Shown: piece by piece, positions 1-7,957 of the stretch
Layout of the letters: the number at the start of each line of letters is the position of its first letter
How positions within the stretch are numbered: the stretch's first letter is position 1
Origin: GCA-2733415 sp965178655
Lineage (GTDB): Bacteria > Bacteroidota > Bacteroidia > Flavobacteriales > Flavobacteriaceae
Length of the DNA stretch: 64,000 bases
Direction of reading: 5' to 3'
NCBI GenBank assembly: GCA_965178655.1
Contig: OZ238266.1
Location: 620,001 to 684,000, forward strand
Program-made: the position numbers and the translations under genes
The notes under the pieces: generated by a model
Told to the model about the DNA's origin: nothing
Databases searched by the model: none
Seen by the model: only the letters and a program-made list of their open reading frames with translations

Positions 1-1342
1 TTGCTCCGCCAGATGTTCCTGCGCCTTTTAATATAAATGCTGTACTTGAAGGAATAGTAAAATCGGCACCAGCATCTGCTGTTGGTGTAGCCTGTGTTAA
101 ACTTGTTTCAACATCACAAGTACGTGATGCTACGTGAGCAGTTACCCCTTGTATGGTAAAAAAGTGAAAATATGCATCACTATGTGGTTGCACATCAGTT
201 GAACCTGTAATTCCTGCATACCCCATAATTGTTGAACCAGACCCTGGTTCTAGGTTTGCTCCTGCACCTTCATTATTCATAGAAAAAGTATGATACCCTC
301 CAAACTGATGACCTATTTCATGCGCTACATAATCAATATCAAAAAAATCTCCTTCTGGACTATTTAAAGACGTCATTCCACTACCTTTTTGTCCGTCAAC
401 ACAAATACAAGCAATACAACCAGCATTACCGCCACTACCACCTTGACCAAATATATGTCCAATATCATAGTTTGCTTCTCCTATTACCGCTGTAAGGTTT
501 GACTGCAAGTCTGCATTTAGGTTTGTTCCATAAGGGTCTGTACTTGCATCAAAATAAATAATATCCGCTTCATTTGCAATCATAACCATTGTTGTAGCGA
601 AATCATTTTCAAACACGCCGTTTACACGCGTCATGGTTGCATTAAATTTTGCCATAACAGCACTTAATGTTCCTCCTGCCCATGTGCCGTATTCTCCGGT
701 ACATGATAGTGCTAATTTAAAGGTATGGAGTATTGCTGTATCTGCATCTTGTGCAACTATCGCAAAATCATCTTGTATTTTCTTACTAAAATTCTCTTCT
801 GTGGCACATGAAAAGTCTGGTTTTTCAGCATTTATTCTATTATATACAACATACATATTAGCCGCTAAATTATACGGCTCTATAAATGTTGTAATAGCGT
901 TACTTGAACGCATCATACTACTTAATCCGTTTTCTGAAGAAACACTAAAACGAAGAGTAGCTGTTGGGTCATCAATACCCTGTCCTGCATAAGAGCGTAT
1001 GTTTGGGAATTGCGCTTGCAGTTCTGGCACCATTGTAGAGGCTTCTACAATTCTAAAGCGTTCTAATTTTCCTTGAGAATCTGGAAAAGAAACGAGAATG
1101 TTTGAGTTTTGAACTAGGACTTCTGAACGTTTTGGGGTGTTCTGAAGCGCCTCTGTTAATTCATTAATTGCCAAAACATATAGTTTTGCATCATTCGGAT
1201 AAACTTTGTCTGTTGCAGTTTTAGTAACTGCTGCTTTAGATGCGTTTTTCCATACCGAATTTACTTTTTCTTGAGCAAACACAGTACAAGTACTTACTAA
1301 TAGCGCTGCTAATAGCAAGTGTTTTTGTAGGTTAATTTTCAT
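1..1342 (-). CDS. Secreted reprolysin-like zinc metalloprotease (C-terminus outside window)
   Basis: The first 447 codons are visible; the gene runs off the left edge. It starts at the ATG at 1342 with a Sec signal peptide ending near FAQ (about residues 1-27). A long propeptide-like region follows, then the metzincin zinc motif HEIGHQFGGYH, with H341, H345 and H351 as expected zinc ligands and E342 as the catalytic base. An IMGYAG Met-turn lies about 30 residues later. This matches the M12B-like (reprolysin-like) metallopeptidases common in Bacteroidota, which are usually exported by the type IX system through a C-terminal sorting domain. That end is not visible, so type IX export is inference. 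It is probably an extracellular protein-degrading enzyme. Confidence 0.9.
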   Translation of the reverse strand, partial: MKINLQKHLLLAALLVSTCTVFAQEKVNSVWKNASKAAVTKTATDKVYPNDAKLYVLAINELTEALQNTPKRSEVLVQNSNILVSFPDSQGKLERFRIVEASTMVPELQAQFPNIRSYAGQGIDDPTATLRFSVSSENGLSSMMRSSNAITTFIEPYNLAANMYVVYNRINAEKPDFSCATEENFSKKIQDDFAIVAQDADTAILHTFKLALSCTGEYGTWAGGTLSAVMAKFNATMTRVNGVFENDFATTMVMIANEADIIYFDASTDPYGTNLNADLQSNLTAVIGEANYDIGHIFGQGGSGGNAGCIACICVDGQKGSGMTSLNSPEGDFFDIDYVAHEIGHQFGGYHTFSMNNEGAGANLEPGSGSTIMGYAGITGSTDVQPHSDAYFHFFTIQGVTAHVASRTCDVETSLTQATPTADAGADFTIPSSTAFILKGAGTSGGA

Positions 1343-1405
1343 TTTTTCAGGTTTAGGTTAATCTGCTGCTAAACTACAAAAAAAATAAAAGAATGGACTA
1401 TATAA

Positions 1406-2155
1406 TTAATTTACCCATGATTTAAACGTCTTTACACGCTCTCTACTCACAATAAGCAGTGCATTGTTAAAAGTATTCAAACTTATTTTTAAACGAGAGT
1501 TTGTGTATTGCGTTATGGTTTTTATTGCTGACATATTTATAACACATTGTCGGTTAATTCTAAAAAAAGAGGTTGGATTCAACTGCTCTTCTAATTGTTC
1601 TAATGATTGTTCTAAAACATATTGCCTACCATCTAAAGTATGTATATAGGTTGCTTTATGTTCGCTATAAAAACATTCTATATTGGTAATAGGAATAATT
1701 TTAAGTTGCTGTCCTACTTTAATGGTAAATCGTGTTTTGTATTCTGGTTGGTTATGCAGTAACTGCTTTAAGTCTGTGTAAGACACTGCTGCAAGCTCTT
1801 TATTAGGAGCGAATGCTTTGTATTTTTGCAATGCCCCAATTAAAGCTTCTTCTTCGATTGGTTTTAGCAAATAATCTATACTGTTTAGCTTAAAGGCTTT
1901 TAGTGCATATTGATCATAGGCTGTTGTAAAAATAATGGCACTTTTTACAGTTATGTTTTCAAATATTTCAAATGCAATACCGTCTGATAGCTGAATATCT
2001 AGAAATATTAAATCTGGGTGTTCATTGGTTAAAAACCAGTCTTTTGCCGATGCTACAGAATGTAACATGGCATGCGCTGTTAAGTTTTGTTTTTGAAGCA
2101 TTCTGCTTAACCTACGTGCTGCTGGTTTTTCGTCTTCAATAATTACAACCTTCAT
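1406..2155 (-). CDS. LytTR-family response regulator
   Basis: This 249-residue response regulator has an N-terminal receiver domain (about 1-120) with acidic residues E7/D8 and the likely phospho-acceptor D53 in LIFLDIQL. K98 lies in YLLKPI. A LytTR DNA-binding domain occupies about 140-245. It is the natural partner of the LytS-type kinase upstream on the same strand; a 2TM-domain gene lies between them, with a 13-base gap. The regulon cannot be read from the sequence. In Bacteroidota such pairs are common and mostly uncharacterised. Confidence 0.93.
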   Translation of the reverse strand: MKVVIIEDEKPAARRLSRMLQKQNLTAHAMLHSVASAKDWFLTNEHPDLIFLDIQLSDGIAFEIFENITVKSAIIFTTAYDQYALKAFKLNSIDYLLKPIEEEALIGALQKYKAFAPNKELAAVSYTDLKQLLHNQPEYKTRFTIKVGQQLKIIPITNIECFYSEHKATYIHTLDGRQYVLEQSLEQLEEQLNPTSFFRINRQCVINMSAIKTITQYTNSRLKISLNTFNNALLIVSRERVKTFKSWVN

Positions 2156-2168
2156 TTTATTTTTTTAA

Positions 2169-2504
2169 TTATTTAATAATGTCTTGTTTACGTGCCTCTT
2201 CTTCTTCCATGAATTCTTGGATTTTTTTCTGTTCCCAATCTGCACCAAGAAACATTTGTGTTCCAAAAACTCCAAATGCATGAAAAAAGATTCCTATGCC
2301 CCAAAATACCCAAAGCGCAACATTACTAAAGTCGCAAATTGCTTCGGTAAAACTTATATCATCTGACAAATCACTCATTATCTTACTAGCACTTATAAAT
2401 GTGTTCACTATTATATAGACTGCAAAATGCGAATAAAATCCTTTTAACTTCTCTACACGTTTTTTAGCGTGTAAATACTTTTTTTCGTTGTTATACTGTT
2501 CCAT
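2169..2504 (-). CDS. 2TM-domain membrane protein
   Basis: This small protein of about 111 residues has two hydrophobic segments (about 24-45 and 65-90) flanked by charged ends, which matches the 2TM domain family. I place the start at the ATG at 2504, because MEQYNNEKKY then aligns with MEQSQSSKNE inside the upstream kinase. The alternative ATG at 2516 would overlap the kinase stop by ten bases. It is clearly paralogous to the C-terminal part of that kinase (AKKRV, LKGFY, FHAFxVFG, WExxKIxEFMEEEE). It sits between kinase and regulator, so it may be a sensing or modulating subunit; that is inference. Confidence 0.85.
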   Translation of the reverse strand: MEQYNNEKKYLHAKKRVEKLKGFYSHFAVYIIVNTFISASKIMSDLSDDISFTEAICDFSNVALWVFWGIGIFFHAFGVFGTQMFLGADWEQKKIQEFMEEEEARKQDIIK

Positions 2505-2506
2505 AT

Positions 2507-3859
2507 TTAGTTCCATTTATTGCTTTGTTGTTCCTCTTCTTCCATGAATTCTCTAATTTTTCTATCTTCCCAAGATTTTCCAAAGTATTTACTTCTTCCA
2601 AAGACTTCAAATGCGTGAAAAACGATTCCTATTCCCCAGCCCAACATTGGGTACACAAACCATTTATGAGCATGCCAACTTGTTTTGTAATTTAAAATTG
2701 CTAAAAACGGGATAACTATACAGTAAGCAAGTATGTTTCCATAAAAGCCTTTTAAATTGTCTACTCGTTTTTTTGCTGCATAATAGCGTTCGTTTTTTGA
2801 GGATTGTGATTGTTCCATAATTGAAATTTGCTTGGTTAGTAATGGCAAATGCACACTATATGTATTTGCTGTTTGATTAATTGTTATGGTTTTATTTGAT
2901 AAAATTAAATACCGTTCATAAATGTTTTTTAAGCCTATGCCACTAGATTTTTGAACAACTGTTTTTTGTTGTAAGTTATTTGATACTATCAATTCATTTT
3001 CTTGAATAGTTATAGTAATTTTTAGCGGTTGTTCTTCTGTAACAATATTGTGCTTAATACAGTTTTCTAATAAAATTTGTAATGCTAGAGGGACTATTTT
3101 AATGTCTTCGATGTTTTTAATATCCGGAAGCGCTATGCTTACCGCATTTTCAAAACGCATCTGTAATAATGACATATAGGTTTTTGCAAAATTAATTTCT
3201 TCTAATAAAGACACGACATCTTTGTTTTTTTGCTCTAACACATAACGATACACTTTTGATAACGCTGTAGTAAACCGCTGTGCTTTAATGGCATCTTCTT
3301 CTATTAATGAGGTTAATACGTTTAAACTGTTAAACAAAAAATGAGGATCTAATTGATTTTTTAAGCTCTCGTATTTTGCATTAGCAGTTCCTGCTATAAT
3401 TTTTTGCTGTTTTACTTTTTTATCCTGACTAATTTTAAAAAAATTAAACACCAAAATACCTAATGTTACTATTGTTGATATGATAAAAGGTATTAAGTAA
3501 TTTACAAGTCGTTCTTTTTCAAGAAACAATGCTAACGACAAACCTTCAATACAGACATCTTCTATAATACGCAATAAAAAAATGGCTAAAAGAGTGGCTA
3601 AAACTCCAAATAACAGTCCGAAAATTAATTGTTTACTTCCCACATTATCTTTTGTAAACTTTTTTGAAACATACAAATGCGCCAAAGCATTTGCGGTGTA
3701 CAATACTACTGCATACAACATAAAGTACAAAAATTGCGTCAACAAAACGCGTCCTAGCATAATTGATTCTCCAAGAGAAAAGCTAATTGCTTTCATTACA
3801 ACAAAGACTACAATTCCTATTAGTAATGCTATTTTTAAATGTTTTATAATGCTATTCAT
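2507..3859 (-). CDS. LytS-type sensor histidine kinase fused to a C-terminal 2TM domain
   Basis: 450 residues. There are four probable transmembrane helices (about 8-28, 38-60, 78-98, 121-142). A His_kinase domain follows with H173 in LDPHFLFNSLN, then an ATPase domain with an N box around ENCIKHN (265-271) and GIGLKNIYERY (307-316). The kinase would normally end near SVHLPLL (about 341). Here the frame continues into a complete 2TM domain (348-450) starting at M348, paralogous to the next gene. The architecture suggests a fusion through a lost stop codon. M348 (ATG at 2818) could still serve as an internal start. It probably phosphorylates the LytTR regulator at 1406-2155. Confidence 0.88.
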   Translation of the reverse strand: MNSIIKHLKIALLIGIVVFVVMKAISFSLGESIMLGRVLLTQFLYFMLYAVVLYTANALAHLYVSKKFTKDNVGSKQLIFGLLFGVLATLLAIFLLRIIEDVCIEGLSLALFLEKERLVNYLIPFIISTIVTLGILVFNFFKISQDKKVKQQKIIAGTANAKYESLKNQLDPHFLFNSLNVLTSLIEEDAIKAQRFTTALSKVYRYVLEQKNKDVVSLLEEINFAKTYMSLLQMRFENAVSIALPDIKNIEDIKIVPLALQILLENCIKHNIVTEEQPLKITITIQENELIVSNNLQQKTVVQKSSGIGLKNIYERYLILSNKTITINQTANTYSVHLPLLTKQISIMEQSQSSKNERYYAAKKRVDNLKGFYGNILAYCIVIPFLAILNYKTSWHAHKWFVYPMLGWGIGIVFHAFEVFGRSKYFGKSWEDRKIREFMEEEEQQSNKWN

Positions 3860-3988
3860 TTTATTTTTTATTTATGACAAAGGTGCGCTAATATATAATA
3901 GTATAAAAAAGTTTTACCCCGAAGTGTTATTATATAGTGCTGAATTGTAAATTTACATTTTATTACACAAATATCTTGTAACATATAA

Positions 3989-4004
3989 ATGTCTTTATAG
4001 ACAT
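3989..4004. promoter_or_regulatory. Inverted repeat upstream of the ECF sigma gene
   Basis: ATGTCT-TTAT-AGACAT is a perfect six-base inverted repeat 27 bases before the GTG start of the sigma factor gene, in the 171-base divergent region shared with the LytS-type kinase. It could be an operator or a 5' leader hairpin. No binding protein can be assigned from sequence alone. Confidence 0.3.
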
Positions 4005-4030
4005 ATTACATATAAAACAATTATACTTTA

Positions 4031-4525
4031 GTGCAGAAAGACCTTGAACATAGTTTTGTAACCCAGTTAGAAAAACACCAGAATATTATTCATAAAATTT
4101 GCCGATTATACACCAATAATCAAGATGCACATAATGATTTATTTCAGGAGGTTACTATACAGCTATGGAAAGCTTTTCCTAAGTTTCGTGGCGATGCAAA
4201 GTTTAGCACATGGATGTATCGTATTGCGTTAAATACAGCTATTACATTATATAGAAAATCTAAAAGACGTATTAAAACCAATGATATTGCCGATTACAAT
4301 TTTAAGCTGAAATCTGAGGAATATGACCCTATTGAGGAAGAACAGCTTAAACTCATGCATACTGCTATAAAGCAACTATCTGACATTGAAAAAGCATTGG
4401 TTTTTTTATATCTAGAAGACAAAAGTTACCGAGAAATATCTGAAACCATGGGTATTAGTGAAGTAAACGCTCGTGTAAAAATGAATCGCGCTAAAGGGAA
4501 GTTGAAAAAAATATTAAACACATGA
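4031..4525 (+). CDS. ECF-type RNA polymerase sigma factor
   Basis: A 164-residue sigma-70 protein containing only regions 2 and 4. Region 2 (about 10-80) includes the DLFQEVTIQLWKAF stretch and FSTWMYRIALNTA. Region 4 (about 105-160) has the helix-turn-helix SYREISETMGISEVNARVKM. The frame opens at a GTG (4031); an in-frame TAA at 4013-4015 leaves no upstream ATG, so GTG is the likely start. Its stop overlaps the next start by four bases (ATGA), so the two genes are translationally coupled. No zinc-finger anti-sigma is adjacent; the membrane protein that follows may do that job. Confidence 0.93.
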   Translation: MQKDLEHSFVTQLEKHQNIIHKICRLYTNNQDAHNDLFQEVTIQLWKAFPKFRGDAKFSTWMYRIALNTAITLYRKSKRRIKTNDIADYNFKLKSEEYDPIEEEQLKLMHTAIKQLSDIEKALVFLYLEDKSYREISETMGISEVNARVKMNRAKGKLKKILNT

Positions 4526-5136
4526 AAGAATTAGACTTACTTAAAAAGAACTGGAATAAAGATGAGCTTCCAAAAGTATCGGCTGATGATATCTATAACA
4601 TGATTTTAAAAAAATCATCATCTACTGTAAAGTGGATCTTTATAATAAGCACCCTTGAATTAGCTTTTGGGCTTTTTGCGGGATTCTGTTCCAACCCTAA
4701 AATAAACACTCTAAATGTCCCTGCCTGGTTCGATTCTGCTACTAGTATCATTAGTATTTGTATTGCACTTATATTTATTGTGATTTTTTATAAAAATTAC
4801 AAAACCATTAGCATTACCAACAGTGTAAAAGGTTTGCTAAAAACAATTGTTAAAACAAGACATTCTGTACGCCTTTATGTTATTATTAATTTAGGGTTCA
4901 TGGCTATTTTAGTTATTACCATGCTAAGCTATGCACTTACTACACCATCTCCTGAAACCGGACAAATTCTTTTTGAAATACACGGTATTAAAGACTACTT
5001 TATACTTGGCGGGATTATTTGTGTTATTACCATTATGGCGGTAGGTATCTTTTTAGGGATTTACTTTTTACTTTATGGAATACTCATGCGTAAACTTAAT
5101 AAAAATTACAAAGAGCTTAAGCAGATTGATTTGTAA
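4522..5136 (+). CDS. Four-helix membrane protein coupled to the ECF sigma factor
   Basis: A 204-residue integral membrane protein with four hydrophobic segments (about 39-58, 70-92, 117-138, 153-185). The soluble N-terminus of about 38 residues carries a KKxWxKDELPKVSADDIY motif. Similar proteins in flavobacteria are often mislabelled as a beta-carotene monooxygenase, but no catalytic motif is visible. The four-base overlap with the sigma gene suggests a partner role, possibly an anti-sigma that binds through its N-terminus. That role is inference. Directly after its stop lies a relic of an IS3 end. Confidence 0.8.
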   Translation: MKELDLLKKNWNKDELPKVSADDIYNMILKKSSSTVKWIFIISTLELAFGLFAGFCSNPKINTLNVPAWFDSATSIISICIALIFIVIFYKNYKTISITNSVKGLLKTIVKTRHSVRLYVIINLGFMAILVITMLSYALTTPSPETGQILFEIHGIKDYFILGGIICVITIMAVGIFLGIYFLLYGILMRKLNKNYKELKQIDL

Positions 5137-5166
5137 TGTAACGCTATTTCAGAACGGGACGGGACA
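5137..5166 (-). repeat. Solo IS3-family terminal repeat relic
   Basis: The first 16 bases (5137-5152) are identical to the inner part of the reverse complement of the left end of the IS element at 52924. After a short insertion of about five bases, the GACGGGACA tip also matches. No transposase lies beside it. It abuts the TAA stop of the preceding gene, so it looks like a decayed or recombined remnant of an earlier insertion. Confidence 0.6.
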
Positions 5167-5167
5167 C

Positions 5168-5219
5168 GACAACAAATAAAAAATGAGTTGCTTTAGCAAC
5201 TCATTTTTTATTTGTTGTC
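5168..5219. terminator. Bidirectional terminator
   Basis: A perfect inverted repeat with 24-base arms (GACAACAAATAAAAAATGAG start) around a TTTA-centred loop. A/T tracts flank the GC-containing core, so it can terminate both the sigma operon (+) and the convergent acyltransferase (-). Confidence 0.8.
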
Positions 5220-5231
5220 CCTAAAGACATT

Positions 5232-6041
5232 CTATGTATTATAGTCCCAACTTCTGGTTTGGTTGAGCTCTTCAATGTCATTTAAAACATCGGCCGGAAT
5301 TACTTTTAAGAAAGATTCATGTTGCTCAATAGCATATTCTAATTGTGTTACAATATCATTAATAGAATCGTTTTCGTAATCAATCTTTAATGGTTCTTTT
5401 ATAATGAATGATTGCAAAATACCCTTCTTTTTTAAACGCAATCCTTTTTTATCAAACGATCGTCTAAACCCATCTATAACAATAGGTATAACAATAGGTT
5501 TGTTTTGCTTAATAATATGTGCTGTTCCTTTTCGGATAGGCTTAAATGGTGTTGTGGTACCTTGCGGAAAGGTAATAACCCAACCATCATTTAATGCTTT
5601 GCTAATATTACTTATATCGCTCATTTTTACCTGACGCGTTACATCTTGTCCTTTACTTCGCCAAGTACGGTCTATACTTACTGCTCCTACATAAGCAAAT
5701 ATTTTTGGCAACAAGCCAGATTTCATGGTTTCCTTGGCCGCTACATAGTACATGTTTAATTTTGGGTTCCATAAATAACCAATGTTTTTTATAGAATCTA
5801 CCCTACCACTTAAACTTGCATTAAACACATGAAACATTGCTGTAACATCTGCAAAATAAGTTTGGTGATTAGATACAAATAGTACGTTTTTATCTGGTAA
5901 ATTTTTAATAATTTCCGAACCCTCTATCTGTAATTCATTAAAACCTCTAAAGCGCCTATGAGATAGTGCACCCATGATGCGTATAAGTTGTTTTTTAATA
6001 AATAGTATATGTCCGAAAGGATTTCTTTTTAATAATCCCAT
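5232..6041 (-). CDS. 1-acyl-glycerol-3-phosphate acyltransferase family (PlsC-like)
   Basis: A 269-residue acyltransferase with the catalytic NHxxxxD box in SNHQTYFAD (about 57-65) and the substrate box FPQGTTTP (about 159-166; a Q replaces the usual E). A long basic N-terminus precedes them. The family transfers fatty acyl groups to lysophospholipids at the inner membrane. The Q-for-E change and the K/R-rich RKGTAHIIKQ region suggest a divergent subfamily typical of Bacteroidota; the exact substrate is unknown. A good flavobacterial promoter lies upstream (6070-6102). Confidence 0.87.
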   Translation of the reverse strand: MGLLKRNPFGHILFIKKQLIRIMGALSHRRFRGFNELQIEGSEIIKNLPDKNVLFVSNHQTYFADVTAMFHVFNASLSGRVDSIKNIGYLWNPKLNMYYVAAKETMKSGLLPKIFAYVGAVSIDRTWRSKGQDVTRQVKMSDISNISKALNDGWVITFPQGTTTPFKPIRKGTAHIIKQNKPIVIPIVIDGFRRSFDKKGLRLKKKGILQSFIIKEPLKIDYENDSINDIVTQLEYAIEQHESFLKVIPADVLNDIEELNQTRSWDYNT

Positions 6042-6069
6042 GATGTAATTTTAATTGATTTTTAGAGTG

Positions 6070-6102
6070 CAAAGGTAACGAAAACTAAACAACTGAATGC
6101 AA
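6070..6102 (-). promoter_or_regulatory. Flavobacterial promoter for the PlsC-like gene
   Basis: On the minus strand TTG (6102-6100), a 22-base spacer, then TACCTTTG (6077-6070) fit the Flavobacterium -33/-7 consensus TTG and TAnnTTTG, 29 bases before the ATG at 6041. Confidence 0.55.
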
Positions 6103-6189
6103 TTAATTATATTAAAGCTCAGAGCAAGAACCTGACCCCACTATAAGGAATCGATTAAGAAGGACGAGGTATTAAGTAAATTATTCTCT

Positions 6190-6266
6190 TTTTATTTCGA
6201 CGCAAGCTAGCCTACAGTAGCTAGGTGTCGGGGAATTAAATCAATATCCCGCTAAAAAAGCGGGAT
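6190..6266 (-). repeat. Dispersed intergenic hairpin repeat, copy 1
   Basis: Downstream of the Nudix gene, reading on the minus strand, there is a perfect 8-base stem ATCCCGCT/AGCGGGAT (6246-6266) followed by TTTAATTCCCC and GACACC. The same order (hairpin, then TTTAATTCCCC or a variant, then a GTTTGCA-like end) occurs at 58569 and 62159. There is no T tract directly after the stem, so this is not a classic terminator. The rest of 6042-6300 shows no gene. Confidence 0.4.
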
Positions 6267-6300
6267 TAGTTCGGCTAACTAAAAAAAGAAGTGTTTTTTT

Positions 6301-6939
6301 TTAGAGCCTCACTAATAAATCTTTAATCTCGCTTAACATCATTGCAGTAGCCCCCCAAATAACTTCTTTATTAAATTCAAAAGCAGGAACTTTTAATTCT
6401 TTAGCATAAGATGTTGTAATAACACTCTGAGATATGTTTTTATCTAACAAAATTTGCTGTAATGGAATTTCTATAAGCCGTTCTACTTCCTTTTCTTCTA
6501 AGATAAAATCCGGACGCTTATTTACAAAACCTAAAAAAGGTTGCACTAAAAAATTACTAGGCGGTATATACACCTCGGTTAATGTTTTAAGTACCTGTAT
6601 TGCTTTTTCATCTACCCCAATTTCTTCAACTGTTTCTCGCAACGCAGTGGCTTTTAATGAGCCATCTAAAGGCTCTACTTTTCCTCCTGGAAATCCAATT
6701 TGATTGGAATGCACGCCTTTATATGTTTTTCGCAACATAAAAACCATAGTCATCACTCCTGCTGTATCAGGATATAATAAAGCAAGTACCGCCGCTTGAT
6801 TTGGCGATTTGCTTTTAACATCTATATGTTTACCTAATTTTTTTCGAATAGATGGTGCCAATTTAAATTGCGAATCAATACCTGGTAAGTTTGATTTTTC
6901 TATTTTTGGAATTAATTGTTCAAAATCGGTTATTATCAT
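6301..6939 (-). CDS. Nudix hydrolase, CoA pyrophosphatase type (NudL-like)
   Basis: A 212-residue Nudix protein. The box runs from GFPGGKVEPLDGS to TALRETVEEIGV, with the D in place of the first E that is usual in the CoA-pyrophosphatase subgroup. It is preceded by the MVFMLRKTYKGVHSNQIGFP segment resembling the NuCoA motif. The family cleaves CoA or acyl-CoA to 4'-phosphopantetheine and 3',5'-ADP with Mg2+/Mn2+. Its ATG (6939-6937) overlaps the ATG of the divergent cyclophilin gene in a single CATG, so its promoter must lie within the neighbour's coding sequence. Confidence 0.9.
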   Translation of the reverse strand: MIITDFEQLIPKIEKSNLPGIDSQFKLAPSIRKKLGKHIDVKSKSPNQAAVLALLYPDTAGVMTMVFMLRKTYKGVHSNQIGFPGGKVEPLDGSLKATALRETVEEIGVDEKAIQVLKTLTEVYIPPSNFLVQPFLGFVNKRPDFILEEKEVERLIEIPLQQILLDKNISQSVITTSYAKELKVPAFEFNKEVIWGATAMMLSEIKDLLVRL

Positions 6940-7627
6940 GAATAAACTATCTGCTATTTTATGCTGTTACATATTACTTTCAAGTTGCCAAGATAGACAA
7001 TCTACCACAATTAAAACAACAAAAGTAGCAGGTAAACAAAATACCGAAACGGTAAAAAAAAGAACAAACAAAAACTTAGACACTACTATTATCTCTCAAA
7101 AAAATGTAGTGACTTTCTTAACCCAATATGGCAAACAACACCCCGAAAATAAGGTTATCCTAGAAACACGACTAGGAAACATTACCATTTTACTATACAA
7201 AAACACCCCTTTGCATCGTGCCAATTTTATTTTTTTAGCAAAACAAGGCTACTTTAATACCACCTGTTTTCATAGAGTTGTAAATAATTTTATAATACAA
7301 GCCGGACAATCTGACGCTAAAGCTACTCTAGATATTAGAAAACAAATAGGTTTTTATAAAATTCCGCCAGAATTTACCAACCACAAACACCATAAAGGTG
7401 CCCTATCTGCAGCAAGACGATGGAACCAAAACCCCAATAAGTTATCAGACCCCTATGAATTTTTTATAGTACATGATAAAAACGGATTAACACACTTAAA
7501 TCAAGAACATACCGTTTTTGGAAAAATTATTACCGGAATGAATGTTTTAGATGCTATTGCAAAAGAAAAAATTGACAAAGGCGAATGGCCATTATCTGAC
7601 ATTCACTTAAAAGTACGTGTTTTTTAA
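6938..7627 (+). CDS. Lipoprotein peptidyl-prolyl cis-trans isomerase, cyclophilin type
   Basis: A 229-residue protein with a lipoprotein signal peptide (MNKLSAILCCYILLSSC; lipidated C17). A basic linker (about 20-60) precedes a cyclophilin domain (about 72-228) with the GNITILLY, ANFIFLAKQGYFNTTCFHRVV and FIIQAGQ segments and the F-H-R active-site pattern. It catalyses proline isomerisation, presumably in the periplasm on a lipid anchor. I chose the ATG at 6938 because it gives a clean lipobox; a longer frame from 6809 would bury the signal peptide. Confidence 0.9.
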   Translation: MNKLSAILCCYILLSSCQDRQSTTIKTTKVAGKQNTETVKKRTNKNLDTTIISQKNVVTFLTQYGKQHPENKVILETRLGNITILLYKNTPLHRANFIFLAKQGYFNTTCFHRVVNNFIIQAGQSDAKATLDIRKQIGFYKIPPEFTNHKHHKGALSAARRWNQNPNKLSDPYEFFIVHDKNGLTHLNQEHTVFGKIITGMNVLDAIAKEKIDKGEWPLSDIHLKVRVF

Positions 7628-7722
7628 GAATTTAATCATTTTTTAACTCAACAAACTGTAAATAAGGCGATTATATTGTTTTTTACTTAAATTTAGTTAT
7701 TTTTTCAATCAAAAAAAATATG

Positions 7723-7750
7723 AAAAAATACCAACTACTTGGTATTTTTT
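7723..7750 (+). terminator. AT-rich hairpin downstream of the cyclophilin gene
   Basis: A perfect 12-base stem AAAAAATACCAA / TTGGTATTTTTT with loop CTAC and a terminal U tract. It lies 95 bases after the stop and may end the cyclophilin transcript. Confidence 0.55.
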
Positions 7751-7781
7751 AAACCAAAAAGACAAGCTATCTTTGTAGTGT

Positions 7782-7865
7782 TAGTATACGATTCTTATAT
7801 TGGTACTAACAAATGAGTAATTTTTTTGGGATAAAAACGCTGTTGTGCTAACAGCGTTTTTTGTT
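7782..7865 (+). ncRNA. Candidate ~85-nt small RNA upstream of oxyR
   Basis: Between cyclophilin and oxyR there is a -7 box TATCTTTG (7768-7775), a sequence with no start-codon-led ORF of note, an inner pairing GTTAGTA/TACTAAC (about 7780-7810), and a strong intrinsic terminator (11-12 base stem AAAAACGCTGTT / AACAGCGTTTTT at 7833-7861, then TTGTTTTTT). A promoter box followed by an isolated terminator about 85 bases on, before the next gene, is the layout of an independent small RNA. The -33 TTG is not well placed (spacing 26). Alternatively this is a premature-termination leader of oxyR. The start is estimated, not mapped. Confidence 0.4.
7833..7865 (+). terminator. Intrinsic terminator between cyclophilin and oxyR
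   Basis: GC-containing stem ACGCTGTT / AACAGCGT with loop GTGCT, extended by A/T pairs and a U-rich tail. It forms the 3' end of the candidate small RNA. Confidence 0.75.
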
Positions 7866-7957
7866 TTTTACAACTACAGTAAATGACATTTTCTAATAAC
7901 GCATAGTAATAATTGATAGTTTTTTGTATTTTTATCGCTATAATTTATATAGTACTC

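Noticed and set aside
5404..5634. Plus-strand frame within the PlsC-like gene
   Set aside because: It lies fully inside a well-supported minus-strand gene with catalytic motifs.
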